Part shown: in pieces, positions 17,734 to 26,575 of the stretch
Layout: each line of letters opens with the position of its first letter
How positions within the stretch are numbered: the stretch's first letter is position 1
NCBI RefSeq assembly: GCF_008931805.1
Contig: NZ_CP044399.1
Span: 2,232,001-2,296,000, forward strand
Reading direction: 5' to 3'
Source of the DNA: Moritella marina ATCC 15381
GTDB taxonomy: Bacteria > Pseudomonadota > Gammaproteobacteria > Enterobacterales > Moritellaceae
Length of the DNA stretch: 64,000 bases
Position numbers and translations under genes: made by a program
Notes under the pieces: model-generated
What the model was told of the DNA's origin: nothing
What the model saw: the letters and a program-made list of their open reading frames with translations, nothing else
Databases searched by the model: none

Positions 17734-20154
17734 CTATAACGGCACGATTGAATTATCATCAATGACAGCGCCGAGTCGGTTCATAAAGAACTGAATATAC
17801 TTATCATCATACAAGTTTTTAGTCGCATTCGCTAAGCGTTGTTGATAAATTATTTCTTCAAGTTGCGCTGGCGTTGATTTGTTTGGGTTTTCACCAAAAT
17901 TAATCACCAATTCAACTGGCTCAGATAATACTTGCTGCAACGCATCGCTTAATTGCTGACGCGACTTATCATTTGCAAAGTAGCGTTGATCTGGATTCAT
18001 CGTCAGTGTAATTCGACCAGGTTCCTGCTCCATCACGCTATGCAATGCCAGTTGACGAACACGCCCGCCTAAGCTCATCTGATTAATATAACAACACCAT
18101 GGGTCATTTTCATCTCGGAGTTTGTTATCAAGCGGTGCTGTCGCTGTAGATTTACCTGATTTTTGCGGCTGAAAAGCCGGTGACAAATCATTAATATCAA
18201 CTTTAACCTGACTGAAACGATCAATTTGACGTACCGCAGGCTCTGCAAAATTTTGCGCTGGCATCTGGTTGTTATAACCACCCTGCCCTTGGTACTGTCC
18301 TTGGTCTGGATAGTTACCTTGGTCCTGATAAGAATCAAGTGGTGGTAACTCGTCCCATGTCGGTGGAGACTGTTGCTGTGTTTGTTGCTGCTGCATAGGT
18401 TGGCTTGCTGCTGGCGTGTTAAAACGACTCTGCGGCGCTGGTGTATGCTGGATAACAGGTGCTACCGCTTTTTTCGGCGGTACATACGACGATGGAGCCT
18501 GCTCACTCTTCGCCGCTGTCGACTTTTTTGCAGTTGTACCTAAACGACTACGTAAAAAGTTACGTGTTTTACGTCCTTGATCAACACCGCTCTCAGGCAC
18601 AGATGTTTGCGCTGGCACTTGACTTTGTACTTGTTCTTGTTGAATTGGTGCAGCCTGTACAGGCGCGTTATTCATTGGCTGCGGAGCATATTCTGGTGCC
18701 GCACTATTTTGCGGAGCAGCATAATGTGGCGGCTCTGCAGTTTGTGGTTCGACATGCCCCATCGCTTGCGCAGCTTGTAATAGCTCATTTTGCTCTAGGT
18801 TTAAATTAATCACCGCGTCATCTGCTTGTTCTGGTACTGCGACTGATTGTACTTGTTGATGAACTTGTTGCTGTGGAGCAAGCTGTTGAATTTGCTGCGG
18901 CGCTTGTTGCAATGCTGCAGGTTCAGGAGCGGAAGCTTGTGCTTGTATTGGAGGCGTTTCAAGTACTTCAGAAACTGGTGCTTGCGCAACCGGTGCAGCC
19001 ACGACAGTTTCAGTCATCACAGGTATTGCCACAGCTGCTGGCGTCACATCTCTTTCCGGTGCTTGTAAGCGTCCCTGTGGACGAAATGCAAGCATACGTA
19101 ATATCGTCATTTCTAACGCACTACGTGGATCCGGTGCAAGCGGTAACTCTTTGCGACCTGTTAAAGTAATTTGATAATACAGCTGCACATCTTCAGGTGA
19201 CATTTCATCGCACAAGGCTTTCACTTTATCTGCATGCTCAGAGTCCACCACTGATGACGGTAAAATTTGTGCCATCGCAATGCGGTGTAACAAACTTGCT
19301 AGCTCTATATGCAATTGGTCAAAATCAGGTCCTAACGAACTAACCTCGGCAATTTTAGCCATACAGCTATTTGCATCACCAGTGACAATAAGGCGCAATA
19401 GCTGCAGCATATGACTGTGATCTAGCGTCCCCAGCATATCTAATACGGTTTGATGTAACACTTCACCCGCACCATGTGACAACGCTTGATCCGTTAAGCT
19501 CAACGCATCACGCATACTGCCATCAGCCGCTTTAGCAATTGAATTTAATGCTGACAATTCGTACTTACAATGTTCACGCGATAAGATATGCACTAACTGC
19601 TGAGAAATCTGCTCTGGCGTTAATACTTTTAAATGGAACTGCAGACAACGCGATAAAATGGTAATCGGCAGTTTTTGTGGATCCGTCGTCGCCAGTAAGA
19701 ACTTCACATATTCAGGTGGTTCTTCTAACGTTTTTAATAACGCGTTAAAACTGTGCTTAGAAAGCATGTGTACTTCATCGATTAAGTACACCTTAAAGCG
19801 GCCACGAGCTGGCTTATACTGTACGTTATCAAGTAGTTCACGCGTATCTTCAACTTTCGTTCGTGATGCCGCATCGATTTCGAGTAGATCGACATAAGAG
19901 CCCTGATCAATCTCGACACACGTTGAACATTCACCACAAGGTTTACTGGTGATGCCTTTCTCGCAGTTTAAGCTTTTCGCTAAAATACGGGCGATCGTTG
20001 TTTTACCAACACCGCGCGTGCCACTGAGCAAATAAGCATGGTGTAAACGGTCTTGCTCTAGCGCATTAACTAAAGCGGTCAGCACGTGTTGTTGACCAAC
20101 AACTTGCTGAAAATTATGCGGGCGCCATTTACGCGCTAAAACTTGATAACTCAT
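17734..20154 (-). CDS. dnaX: DNA polymerase III subunits gamma and tau
   Basis: The clamp-loader ATPase (tau, 806 residues) and, by frameshifting, gamma. Walker A is GTRGVGKTT (45-53), the zinc ligands are Cys64, Cys73, Cys76 and Cys79, and the Walker B region is LIDEVHML with Asp126 and Glu127. Domains I-III end near residue 370. A Gln/Pro/Ala-rich linker of over 250 residues follows, then the tau C-terminal domain that binds the polymerase alpha subunit and DnaB. The long linker explains the length compared with 643 residues in E. coli. A slippery heptamer at 18523-18529 would yield a 550-residue gamma form. Several plus-strand ORFs over the linker are shadows. Confidence 0.97.
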   Translation of the reverse strand: MSYQVLARKWRPHNFQQVVGQQHVLTALVNALEQDRLHHAYLLSGTRGVGKTTIARILAKSLNCEKGITSKPCGECSTCVEIDQGSYVDLLEIDAASRTKVEDTRELLDNVQYKPARGRFKVYLIDEVHMLSKHSFNALLKTLEEPPEYVKFLLATTDPQKLPITILSRCLQFHLKVLTPEQISQQLVHILSREHCKYELSALNSIAKAADGSMRDALSLTDQALSHGAGEVLHQTVLDMLGTLDHSHMLQLLRLIVTGDANSCMAKIAEVSSLGPDFDQLHIELASLLHRIAMAQILPSSVVDSEHADKVKALCDEMSPEDVQLYYQITLTGRKELPLAPDPRSALEMTILRMLAFRPQGRLQAPERDVTPAAVAIPVMTETVVAAPVAQAPVSEVLETPPIQAQASAPEPAALQQAPQQIQQLAPQQQVHQQVQSVAVPEQADDAVINLNLEQNELLQAAQAMGHVEPQTAEPPHYAAPQNSAAPEYAPQPMNNAPVQAAPIQQEQVQSQVPAQTSVPESGVDQGRKTRNFLRSRLGTTAKKSTAAKSEQAPSSYVPPKKAVAPVIQHTPAPQSRFNTPAASQPMQQQQTQQQSPPTWDELPPLDSYQDQGNYPDQGQYQGQGGYNNQMPAQNFAEPAVRQIDRFSQVKVDINDLSPAFQPQKSGKSTATAPLDNKLRDENDPWCCYINQMSLGGRVRQLALHSVMEQEPGRITLTMNPDQRYFANDKSRQQLSDALQQVLSEPVELVINFGENPNKSTPAQLEEIIYQQRLANATKNLYDDKYIQFFMNRLGAVIDDNSIVPL
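18503..18529 (-). promoter_or_regulatory. programmed -1 frameshift site in dnaX
   Basis: On the minus strand the heptamer A AAA AAG occupies 18529-18523 in the correct phase (GCA AAA AAG, Ala-Lys-Lys). A -1 slip then reads GTC GAC AGC GGC GAA GAG TGA, ending at 18503. The gamma product would be 544 shared residues plus VDSGEE. An AGG nine bases upstream could act like the internal Shine-Dalgarno stimulator of E. coli dnaX. The downstream stem is not obvious (CGGCG/CGCCG with a long loop). Confidence 0.8.
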
Positions 20155-20209
20155 AACAGTTCAACGATTACTTAATATTGAGAAGCACTAACATGCTCGG
20201 GACTGAAAA

Positions 20210-20233
20210 TAGCTGGCAGTCGGCCACCAGCTA
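20210..20233 (-). terminator. short terminator between apt and dnaX
   Basis: On the minus strand a 7-bp stem TAGCTGG/CCAGCTA (20227-20233 with 20210-20216, 10-base loop) is followed by TTTTC. It lies 35 bases after the apt stop and may terminate or attenuate transcription into dnaX. Confidence 0.5.
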
Positions 20234-20268
20234 AGAACGATTATTACGATGATGAATGTAACAACGAA

Positions 20269-20814
20269 TTACTCGCCGTCAAAATCCACTAATTTAGTAA
20301 TATTAACATTAAGATTGTTCAATACAGTTTCACCACCTAGATCAGGTAGTGAGATAACAAAGGCCGCATTTTCAACAATACCACCAAGCTGGCGAATCAG
20401 TGAAACAGTTGCGGCTACAGTGCCACCAGTTGCTAATAGATCGTCTACGATAAGTACTTTATCGCCAGCATCAACAGCATCAACGTGAATTTGTAACGTA
20501 TCAGTACCGTACTCAAGCTCGTAGCTTTGTTCGATAGTTTTACGTGGTAGTTTATTCGGCTTACGCACAAGAATAAAACCTAAACCTAATGCTTTAGCAA
20601 GTGGCGCACCAAAAATAAAGCCGCGCGCTTCAGTACCTGCAATTTTAGTAAAACCAGCATCTTTAAAACGCTCAGCAAGTAAATCGATTGTCGCAGCGAA
20701 TGCTGGACCATTTTCAACAAGACTTGTTACGTCACGGAAAATAATCCCCGCTTTTGGGTAATCTGGAATCGATTTAATACTGTCTTTAATAAACCCGAGT
20801 GTATCTTGGTTCAT
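20269..20814 (-). CDS. apt: adenine phosphoribosyltransferase
   Basis: A 181-residue purine-salvage enzyme that makes AMP from adenine and PRPP. It has the type I phosphoribosyltransferase PRPP loop [13 protein letters not shown] (120-132), the [11 protein letters not shown] segment near residues 63-73, and the [10 protein letters not shown] flexible loop near 84-93. Length and order (apt upstream of dnaX) match other gammaproteobacteria. It starts at an ATG with a weak upstream purine run. Confidence 0.97.
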   Translation of the reverse strand: MNQDTLGFIKDSIKSIPDYPKAGIIFRDVTSLVENGPAFAATIDLLAERFKDAGFTKIAGTEARGFIFGAPLAKALGLGFILVRKPNKLPRKTIEQSYELEYGTDTLQIHVDAVDAGDKVLIVDDLLATGGTVAATVSLIRQLGGIVENAAFVISLPDLGGETVLNNLNVNITKLVDFDGE

Positions 20815-21046
20815 GCTTTAACCTGCTAATTTGATGAGCGAACTGTCATATCACCAAATAACTTGGGTATAAAACATGTGCTCAATATATAAGAATAATA
20901 ATGGGGATAAATTTTATGTAACTGCTTGTTGATATGCAAGCGAGTATTAAGATTAACGCCCTTTTGAAGAAATTATTATACGATATATTTGGCAATTATG
21001 GTTAATTCTGTTTTAATCGCTCATTTTGCCAACGCAGGACCATCAT

Positions 21047-21985
21047 ATGCGCGTAGTTTTAGCCCCAATGGAGGGCGTTGTTGACAATTTGATGCGCGAG
21101 TTACTCACAGCGCAAGGCAGTTACGATTTGTGCGTAACCGAATTTATTCGAGTTGTTGAACAGCTATTACCAGAAAAGATTTTTTATCGTTATTGCGCCG
21201 AACTAAATAATGGTTGCCGAACTCAAGCAGGTACGCCCGTTCGCATTCAATTATTAGGTCAGCACCCACAATGGATGGCAGAAAATGCCGTGCGTGCAAT
21301 TGAACTAGGCTCTCACGGTTTAGATATCAATTTTGGTTGCCCAGCAAAACAAGTCAATAAATCGTCTGGTGGTGCAGCGTGTCTCCGAGAGCCTGAACTT
21401 GTGTACCAAATAGTCAAACAAGTACGAGAAGCGGTATCGTCAGAGCACACCGTTAGCGCTAAGATCCGTCTCGGTTGGGAAGACAGTAACCAAAAGTTAG
21501 AAATTGCCGATGCAGTACAACAAGCAGGCGCGAATGAACTAACGGTACATGGGCGTACAAAAGCCGATGGTTACCGCGCTGCTGCAATCAATTGGGAAGC
21601 CATTGCCGACATTAAACAACATGTATCAATTCCTGTTATTGCCAATGGTGAGATCTGGAATTATGAAGATGGTCAACGTTGCTTAGCGGTGACTGGTTGT
21701 GAAGATCTCATGGTAGGTCGCGGAGCCTTAAACTTACCCAACCTAGGCTCTGTGGTTAAATACAATCAAGCACCTATGCCTTGGACGGATGTCGTGACTT
21801 TATTACAAAATTACTGCCAATTAGAGATTCGAGGCGATAAAGAGAAGTATCTACCAAACAGAATAAAACAATGGTTTAGCTACCTACGTAAGCAGTATCC
21901 TGAAGCGGTTGACTTGTTTACCCAATTAAGGGCCTTACGTCAGTCAGAAGAAGTGATTTATACACTAAATAACTATCGAAGTTAA
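21047..21985 (+). CDS. dusC: tRNA-dihydrouridine(16) synthase DusC
   Basis: A 312-residue FMN enzyme that reduces U16 of tRNA to dihydrouridine. It begins [13 protein letters not shown] (FMN-binding strand 1). The catalytic Cys is Cys98 in [16 protein letters not shown], the same number as in E. coli DusC, and GRTKADGY and [11 protein letters not shown] follow. The ATG at 21047 has AGGA seven bases upstream, so the in-frame TTG 21 bases earlier is rejected. The gene is divergent from apt. Confidence 0.93.
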   Translation: MRVVLAPMEGVVDNLMRELLTAQGSYDLCVTEFIRVVEQLLPEKIFYRYCAELNNGCRTQAGTPVRIQLLGQHPQWMAENAVRAIELGSHGLDINFGCPAKQVNKSSGGAACLREPELVYQIVKQVREAVSSEHTVSAKIRLGWEDSNQKLEIADAVQQAGANELTVHGRTKADGYRAAAINWEAIADIKQHVSIPVIANGEIWNYEDGQRCLAVTGCEDLMVGRGALNLPNLGSVVKYNQAPMPWTDVVTLLQNYCQLEIRGDKEKYLPNRIKQWFSYLRKQYPEAVDLFTQLRALRQSEEVIYTLNNYRS

Positions 21986-22075
21986 TAAGTTAAGTACACT
22001 TGACTCCATTAATTTGCGATGTTAATAATAGTGCTCAAGTCAATATATTATGCATAATTCAAGGATGAATTACCA

Positions 22076-23986
22076 TTGCGTATTACCATAAAAAAAGCCC
22101 TGATTAGTGGTGTGATCCTACTGCAATTTGTCACATTAACCACACTGCTTGTGTCCAGTTACGTCTCTAACCAGCGCTCATTTAATGCTCACGCCCATAA
22201 GTTAATGATTGATTATGCAGATAATATTATTAACAACTCAAAGCGTTTTATGAATATCGCAGAAGCCACTACACTACTAAGCAGTGAATTATTAAGCGCG
22301 GATGTATTGTCGATAAACCGCCCCGAAGATCTCAGTTTATATTTTTTTCAACAGCTCAAACAATCCTCGCATATCTCAGGTATCTACTTCGCGAACACTC
22401 AAGGTACCTTTGTACATGTGCAGCGGGAGCAAGGATTCAAAGAACCATTATTTTCACGTAAATTCATCGTGTTTGATAACAAAGACACATTAACATCATC
22501 GCAGTTATTCACCCATGATAATATTTTCACCCAGCTTTCAGTCAAGAATATACAGCAAGAATCCTACGATCCACGCGATCGTATTTGGTTTAATAAAGCG
22601 CTAGATAATGGCGCTTTATCGTGGACAGACCCCTATGTATTCTTTTCTTCACGTAAACCCGGTATTACCAGTTCAATGCCCGTTTATAACAAAGATAAAC
22701 AATTAATAGGTGTTATTGGCGTCGACGTATCACTCGCTACTATCTCCTCTTTTTTCGACAATCTGGATCTCGGTGATAACAGCACGGCTTTCGTTACAAA
22801 CCGCCTCGGTGAAATTATCGCTTATCCTGATCAAAAAATAATCCAAGATACCGCCAGTGAAAGCCTACGATTCCCGCGCATAAATGAAATCAACAACCCA
22901 ATAGCATTAACCGCTTGGCAGGCTTTACAAGAAGAAACACAGCTATTTTCAACCGGAGGTTCAGCAACAGCGGTGGCCTTTAGTTTCGATAATAATCAAT
23001 ATCATGGTTTGTTTAAAGAATTCACTCATCATGAATGGCCTTGGATCATTGCGGTCTACATGCCTGAACAGTTTTTTCTCAGTGAGCTCATCACCAATCA
23101 AAAATTGAACATTTTGTTTGGCTTAGTCATCAGCATTTTTGCCTGTCTTAGCTCTTGCTTTTTCATCAATCACATTACGGATTCATTGCGCAAAATTAAA
23201 ATGATTGCCGAGAACATACGCTGTGGTCAATTCATCAAAACCAATGTCACCGAATCAAGTTTTGTGGAATTACAACAAACCCAATACGCCTTTAACAATA
23301 TGATTGATAGCTTGATTGCATCCCGTAAAGAAAATCAACAATTACATTTGATGTTAGAAAAAACCAATGTCGAAACCATTACACGACTCGGACTGGCAGC
23401 TGAATACAAGAATGATTCATCGCCAAACCATATTCGTCGCGTATCACGCTATTGTGAATTAATTGGTTTAAGCATGGGGATGTCAAAAGACAAAACCAAA
23501 GAATTATGCGCTGCGGCAAAATTACATGATTTAGGTAAGATAGGTATTCCAGAACAGATTTTATCCAAGCCAGCCCCGCTAACAATGCAAGAGTGGATCA
23601 TGATGAAAACCGCTCCAGTGATCGGAGCTAAGATTTTACAAGATGCGGAATCAGTAACACTGCAACTCGCGCACGATATTGCCTTGACCTTACACGAACA
23701 TTGGGATGGCACTGGTTACCCTAATCAGCTGCAACATCATGGCATCCCATTATCGGCGCGTATTGTTGCCGTTGTAGATACCTTTGATACCATGATCCAT
23801 CCGCGCTGCTATAAAAAAGCAATCCCAATTGAAGTCGCAATAACCCGGATCCACACATTATCAGGTAGTAAATTTGACCCCAGTGTAGTGGCCGCATTTG
23901 ACCACTGCTTAATGGATATACTTAACGTTTACAAACAGCTATCACCGAGTGTTGAAGTTAATCAATTACCTCGTCGCTGTGAGTAG
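22076..23986 (+). CDS. Cache-HAMP-HD-GYP sensor protein with degenerate active site
   Basis: A 636-residue inner-membrane protein. TM1 (about 8-28) and TM2 (about 338-358) flank a periplasmic dCache-like sensor with DPRDRIWFNKAL and IGVIGVDVSLATI. A HAMP-like linker and an HD-GYP domain (about 430-625) follow. Active HD-GYP proteins hydrolyse cyclic di-GMP. Here His484-Asp485 (HDLGKIGIP) and the DGTGYP loop remain. The usual MKTH is MKTA (Ala513) and the usual HHE is LHE (Leu539), so two metal ligands are lost. It is probably a ligand-responsive receptor or c-di-GMP binder rather than a full phosphodiesterase. The start is TTG with AAGGA ten bases upstream. Confidence 0.85.
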   Translation: MRITIKKALISGVILLQFVTLTTLLVSSYVSNQRSFNAHAHKLMIDYADNIINNSKRFMNIAEATTLLSSELLSADVLSINRPEDLSLYFFQQLKQSSHISGIYFANTQGTFVHVQREQGFKEPLFSRKFIVFDNKDTLTSSQLFTHDNIFTQLSVKNIQQESYDPRDRIWFNKALDNGALSWTDPYVFFSSRKPGITSSMPVYNKDKQLIGVIGVDVSLATISSFFDNLDLGDNSTAFVTNRLGEIIAYPDQKIIQDTASESLRFPRINEINNPIALTAWQALQEETQLFSTGGSATAVAFSFDNNQYHGLFKEFTHHEWPWIIAVYMPEQFFLSELITNQKLNILFGLVISIFACLSSCFFINHITDSLRKIKMIAENIRCGQFIKTNVTESSFVELQQTQYAFNNMIDSLIASRKENQQLHLMLEKTNVETITRLGLAAEYKNDSSPNHIRRVSRYCELIGLSMGMSKDKTKELCAAAKLHDLGKIGIPEQILSKPAPLTMQEWIMMKTAPVIGAKILQDAESVTLQLAHDIALTLHEHWDGTGYPNQLQHHGIPLSARIVAVVDTFDTMIHPRCYKKAIPIEVAITRIHTLSGSKFDPSVVAAFDHCLMDILNVYKQLSPSVEVNQLPRRCE

Positions 23987-24004
23987 AAACTGTAAACTCG
24001 GCAC

Positions 24005-24736
24005 TTAAACAAGTTCGCCAGCGCCTTTAACTGACTGCTCACTATTTTCAACCAAGAGTGCCGTCGCCGTGCGTTTCAATACTTCCCATTCCTCATCATC
24101 CACTGAAATACCCTCGTACCAGGTATCACGTTGTGCATTATTTAGCGCTGAAGACTTAATGTGCTTTGTGTAACCAGCTGAGTAACCGGCAATATCAAAA
24201 TTTTTCACTGATAATTGAATGGTCATATCATGTAATGTTCGGCCTGCTAGATCGAGATGGTCAGATAGAAACAGTTCCGGTGACACACACCCTTGATTCA
24301 AAATATACAGGGTATTTTGTGGTGACGAACCATTATTCCACTGCGCTTTACACGCCAACCCTTTCGCCGCTAGTTTCACCAATTCGTTATACGCAAGCCA
24401 GCGGTTATGACAATTTTTCAATTCAATCGTCAGGTGCTTTTTACCGACCATTTTTTCAAGCGCGTAATCGATCACAACTGGTAGGTGACAAGCTAAGCTA
24501 CAACCGTGTAAATCAACAACCAGTCCACCTTCATTAGTAATAAAGATATCAACAGGGGAATCTTTTTCCGCCGTTAAAAACTGCGCCGCGTTGTTAAAGT
24601 GGCCGATACCATTTAATCCAACAATCTGTAAACCAGCAACCATATTGGCTATCACATCGGCTTCACCACAGCTACGACGCATCCCTAAAAAGGCTTTATT
24701 AACCACCGAGACTAATTCATTATGTGAAACGATCAT
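24005..24736 (-). CDS. DUF3726-like protein
   Basis: A 243-residue soluble protein. Its N terminus (VSHNELVSVVNKAFLGMRRS, then GLQIVGLNGIGHF) follows the pattern HNE......KA..G.....A......L...GL.G that I associate with DUF3726. The rest is not recognised. It overlaps the upstream 576-residue protein gene by four bases (ATGA), so the two are translationally coupled and probably act together. It ends the minus-strand cluster that starts at the RidA gene. Confidence 0.55.
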   Translation of the reverse strand: MIVSHNELVSVVNKAFLGMRRSCGEADVIANMVAGLQIVGLNGIGHFNNAAQFLTAEKDSPVDIFITNEGGLVVDLHGCSLACHLPVVIDYALEKMVGKKHLTIELKNCHNRWLAYNELVKLAAKGLACKAQWNNGSSPQNTLYILNQGCVSPELFLSDHLDLAGRTLHDMTIQLSVKNFDIAGYSAGYTKHIKSSALNNAQRDTWYEGISVDDEEWEVLKRTATALLVENSEQSVKGAGELV

Positions 24737-26463
24737 GATACTTCCCCTTCGAGTACAGCTTGATTTAAGGCATTACTTGGTAATAACGGAAACAACCACT
24801 CTCCATCATGGAGTTCGTTAAGTAACGGTGCGCCTTGGAAAAAAGTAACACGTACCCAACGTTCAGAGCGAGGGTCAAATTTAGTTGCACCCAGCACCGC
24901 TAACTTACAGCGCAAGAGGTGCATAGGTAACGATTTTTGATGTAATACATTCATTTGTATTTCACCCATTTGCTTATTCCCTAGCGTCCAAACACGACGT
25001 GAAATGGCACGATATTGAGGGTGTAATACTAAAAACTCAGCCAATTGCATGTTTGGTTTACAGATCAATAGCGCATGATAAAGACGATTAGCTTGACGGC
25101 CAATATCCAATGGCAATTCACGATCTTCACCCGGTTCTTCACCGCGAACACCTAAGCGTGGCTCTTCTTTGTCTTGTGAGCGATACCAGAACCAATAGTT
25201 ATTTTCTGGTTGTTTAAAATCAGTTTCAATAGCCCAGCGATAGCGACTTTGTAATACCGCTAATAAATCTTCAATACGCTTACCGCTTGGTAGGTTTAAG
25301 CTTTCATCACAATTCATTTTAGTTTCATAGTTATCCACCAACGCAGGGTAGAGCTCCATCAAACACGACAGCAGTATTTCTTGCGTTTCCAGACTATATT
25401 TACTGGCATAATCAATTAGTTCTGACCACGTTTTCATTTGCGGTAATAAAGAGTGGCTTTGTATCAGCAAGGAATCTAAATTACTCAACAGATCATGTAA
25501 TTCAGTTATTGCGGTGTTATTAAGGTCATCTTGATGTTCATTAATCGTAATGATTTGCTCTAAATGGCAAAGCCCTTTTTGTAATAAATGCTGTAGTGGT
25601 GCTAATTTATGTACTTCAACAGCAGCATTTAATACAGCCGTCAACGCAGACTCTCGTGATGATAACCATTGATCCACAACACAAGGATGATTGATCAAGT
25701 ACGGTGCCATGCCCAAGCCTGTCGCATTACCGATCCCTAGGTAACGTTGTAAGCCAAGATCTAAATTAACCGCTTTATCTCCACCTTGCTGCTGCGCTAA
25801 ATAATGCACCCAGTCGAGGCTGAATTCACGCAAGATATACACAGCACACATTTGCGCACTGAAGGACTGATTAAAGTCTTCGGTCGTTTCCAGCCAGCCA
25901 AAATCAGCAATACCAAACTTACCATTACCGTAAACGGCTGTCGTTCGCAGGATATAACCAACTTCTGCAAGTTCTTTGGCATTCGGCTGCTGCCCTTTAG
26001 CAAGGTGTGATACTAAATGTTCAAACACCCGCACACTTTTGTTCGCTCTTGCCAATACCAATACTTTATTTGGATTTCGTCCAGCTTCTTGCAACGGCAC
26101 GTTAGTGCGTAAGCGACTCAATAAATCAACATCAACATCGCCATAAACCAGGGCGAACGTTACGTCCCACTTTTCAGCAATAACACGATCATTACGATCT
26201 TCATCGGCAATTTCATCACAAAAAATAACTAAGTGATAAATATGATTCAGTGTTGTCAGTTTGTAAATCACATGACCAAAGCCTTCTGCTGACAACTGCC
26301 AGTCGTGCTTAGTCACTTGCCATTTTTGTTGTGCCATTTTACGAATTAAAGAGCGCACAAAGCTAATCCGGTTTTGATGCATTGCACCAAGTCTTTCTGG
26401 CGCCATAACGGTTACAGGATCACGCATATAAGTGCCACCGCAAGTTGAAGGACGAGCATCCAT
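24733..26463 (-). CDS. unrecognised 576-residue protein in the BCCT cluster
   Basis: A large cytosolic protein that I cannot assign. There is no signal peptide, membrane helix or nucleotide-binding motif. It starts MDARPSTCGGTYMRDPVTVM. It contains YGNGKFGIADFGW near residue 190, LQRYLGIGNATGLGMAPYLINHP near 245-267, and WAIETDFKQPENNYWFWYRSQDKEEPR near 415. The near-invariant look of these Gly/Trp-rich segments suggests a folded enzyme. I prefer the ATG at 26463 (GGAAG eight bases upstream) over one 15 bases earlier. It is coupled to the DUF3726-like gene and follows the BCCT carrier gene after two hairpins. Confidence 0.75.
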   Translation of the reverse strand: MDARPSTCGGTYMRDPVTVMAPERLGAMHQNRISFVRSLIRKMAQQKWQVTKHDWQLSAEGFGHVIYKLTTLNHIYHLVIFCDEIADEDRNDRVIAEKWDVTFALVYGDVDVDLLSRLRTNVPLQEAGRNPNKVLVLARANKSVRVFEHLVSHLAKGQQPNAKELAEVGYILRTTAVYGNGKFGIADFGWLETTEDFNQSFSAQMCAVYILREFSLDWVHYLAQQQGGDKAVNLDLGLQRYLGIGNATGLGMAPYLINHPCVVDQWLSSRESALTAVLNAAVEVHKLAPLQHLLQKGLCHLEQIITINEHQDDLNNTAITELHDLLSNLDSLLIQSHSLLPQMKTWSELIDYASKYSLETQEILLSCLMELYPALVDNYETKMNCDESLNLPSGKRIEDLLAVLQSRYRWAIETDFKQPENNYWFWYRSQDKEEPRLGVRGEEPGEDRELPLDIGRQANRLYHALLICKPNMQLAEFLVLHPQYRAISRRVWTLGNKQMGEIQMNVLHQKSLPMHLLRCKLAVLGATKFDPRSERWVRVTFFQGAPLLNELHDGEWLFPLLPSNALNQAVLEGEVS

Positions 26464-26501
26464 ATTATTAACTTCCATTGTAAATATAAAAATTTTAATT
26501 A

Positions 26502-26519
26502 GGCGGCTTGCTAACCGCC
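26502..26519 (-). terminator. hairpin with T-rich tail after the BCCT gene
   Basis: On the minus strand GGCGG, an eight-base loop and CCGCC are followed by TAATTAAAATTTTT. It resembles an intrinsic terminator between the BCCT gene and the 576-residue protein gene, with only about 38 bases between it and the next ATG. Confidence 0.5.
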
Positions 26520-26541
26520 CTGCTTCACATAGTTATTAATG

Positions 26542-26563
26542 GTCAGTCAATCAATCGACTGAC
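26542..26563 (-). other. hairpin directly after the BCCT stop codon
   Basis: GTCAGTC (26542-26548) and GACTGAC (26557-26563) form a 7-bp stem that extends through AT pairs on both sides. No T run follows. It may stabilise the upstream mRNA 3' end. Confidence 0.4.
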
Positions 26564-26575
26564 TATTAATACGTG

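Noticed and set aside
18459-19169. Several plus-strand ORFs of 67-116 codons
   Set aside because: They lie opposite the Gln/Pro/Ala-rich linker of dnaX, where repetitive codons keep the antisense frames open. They have no ribosome-binding site or recognisable product.
20155-20268. 4.5S RNA (ffs) next to dnaX
   Set aside because: The conserved GGTCAGGTCCGGAAGGAAGC core is absent; only a short hairpin is present.
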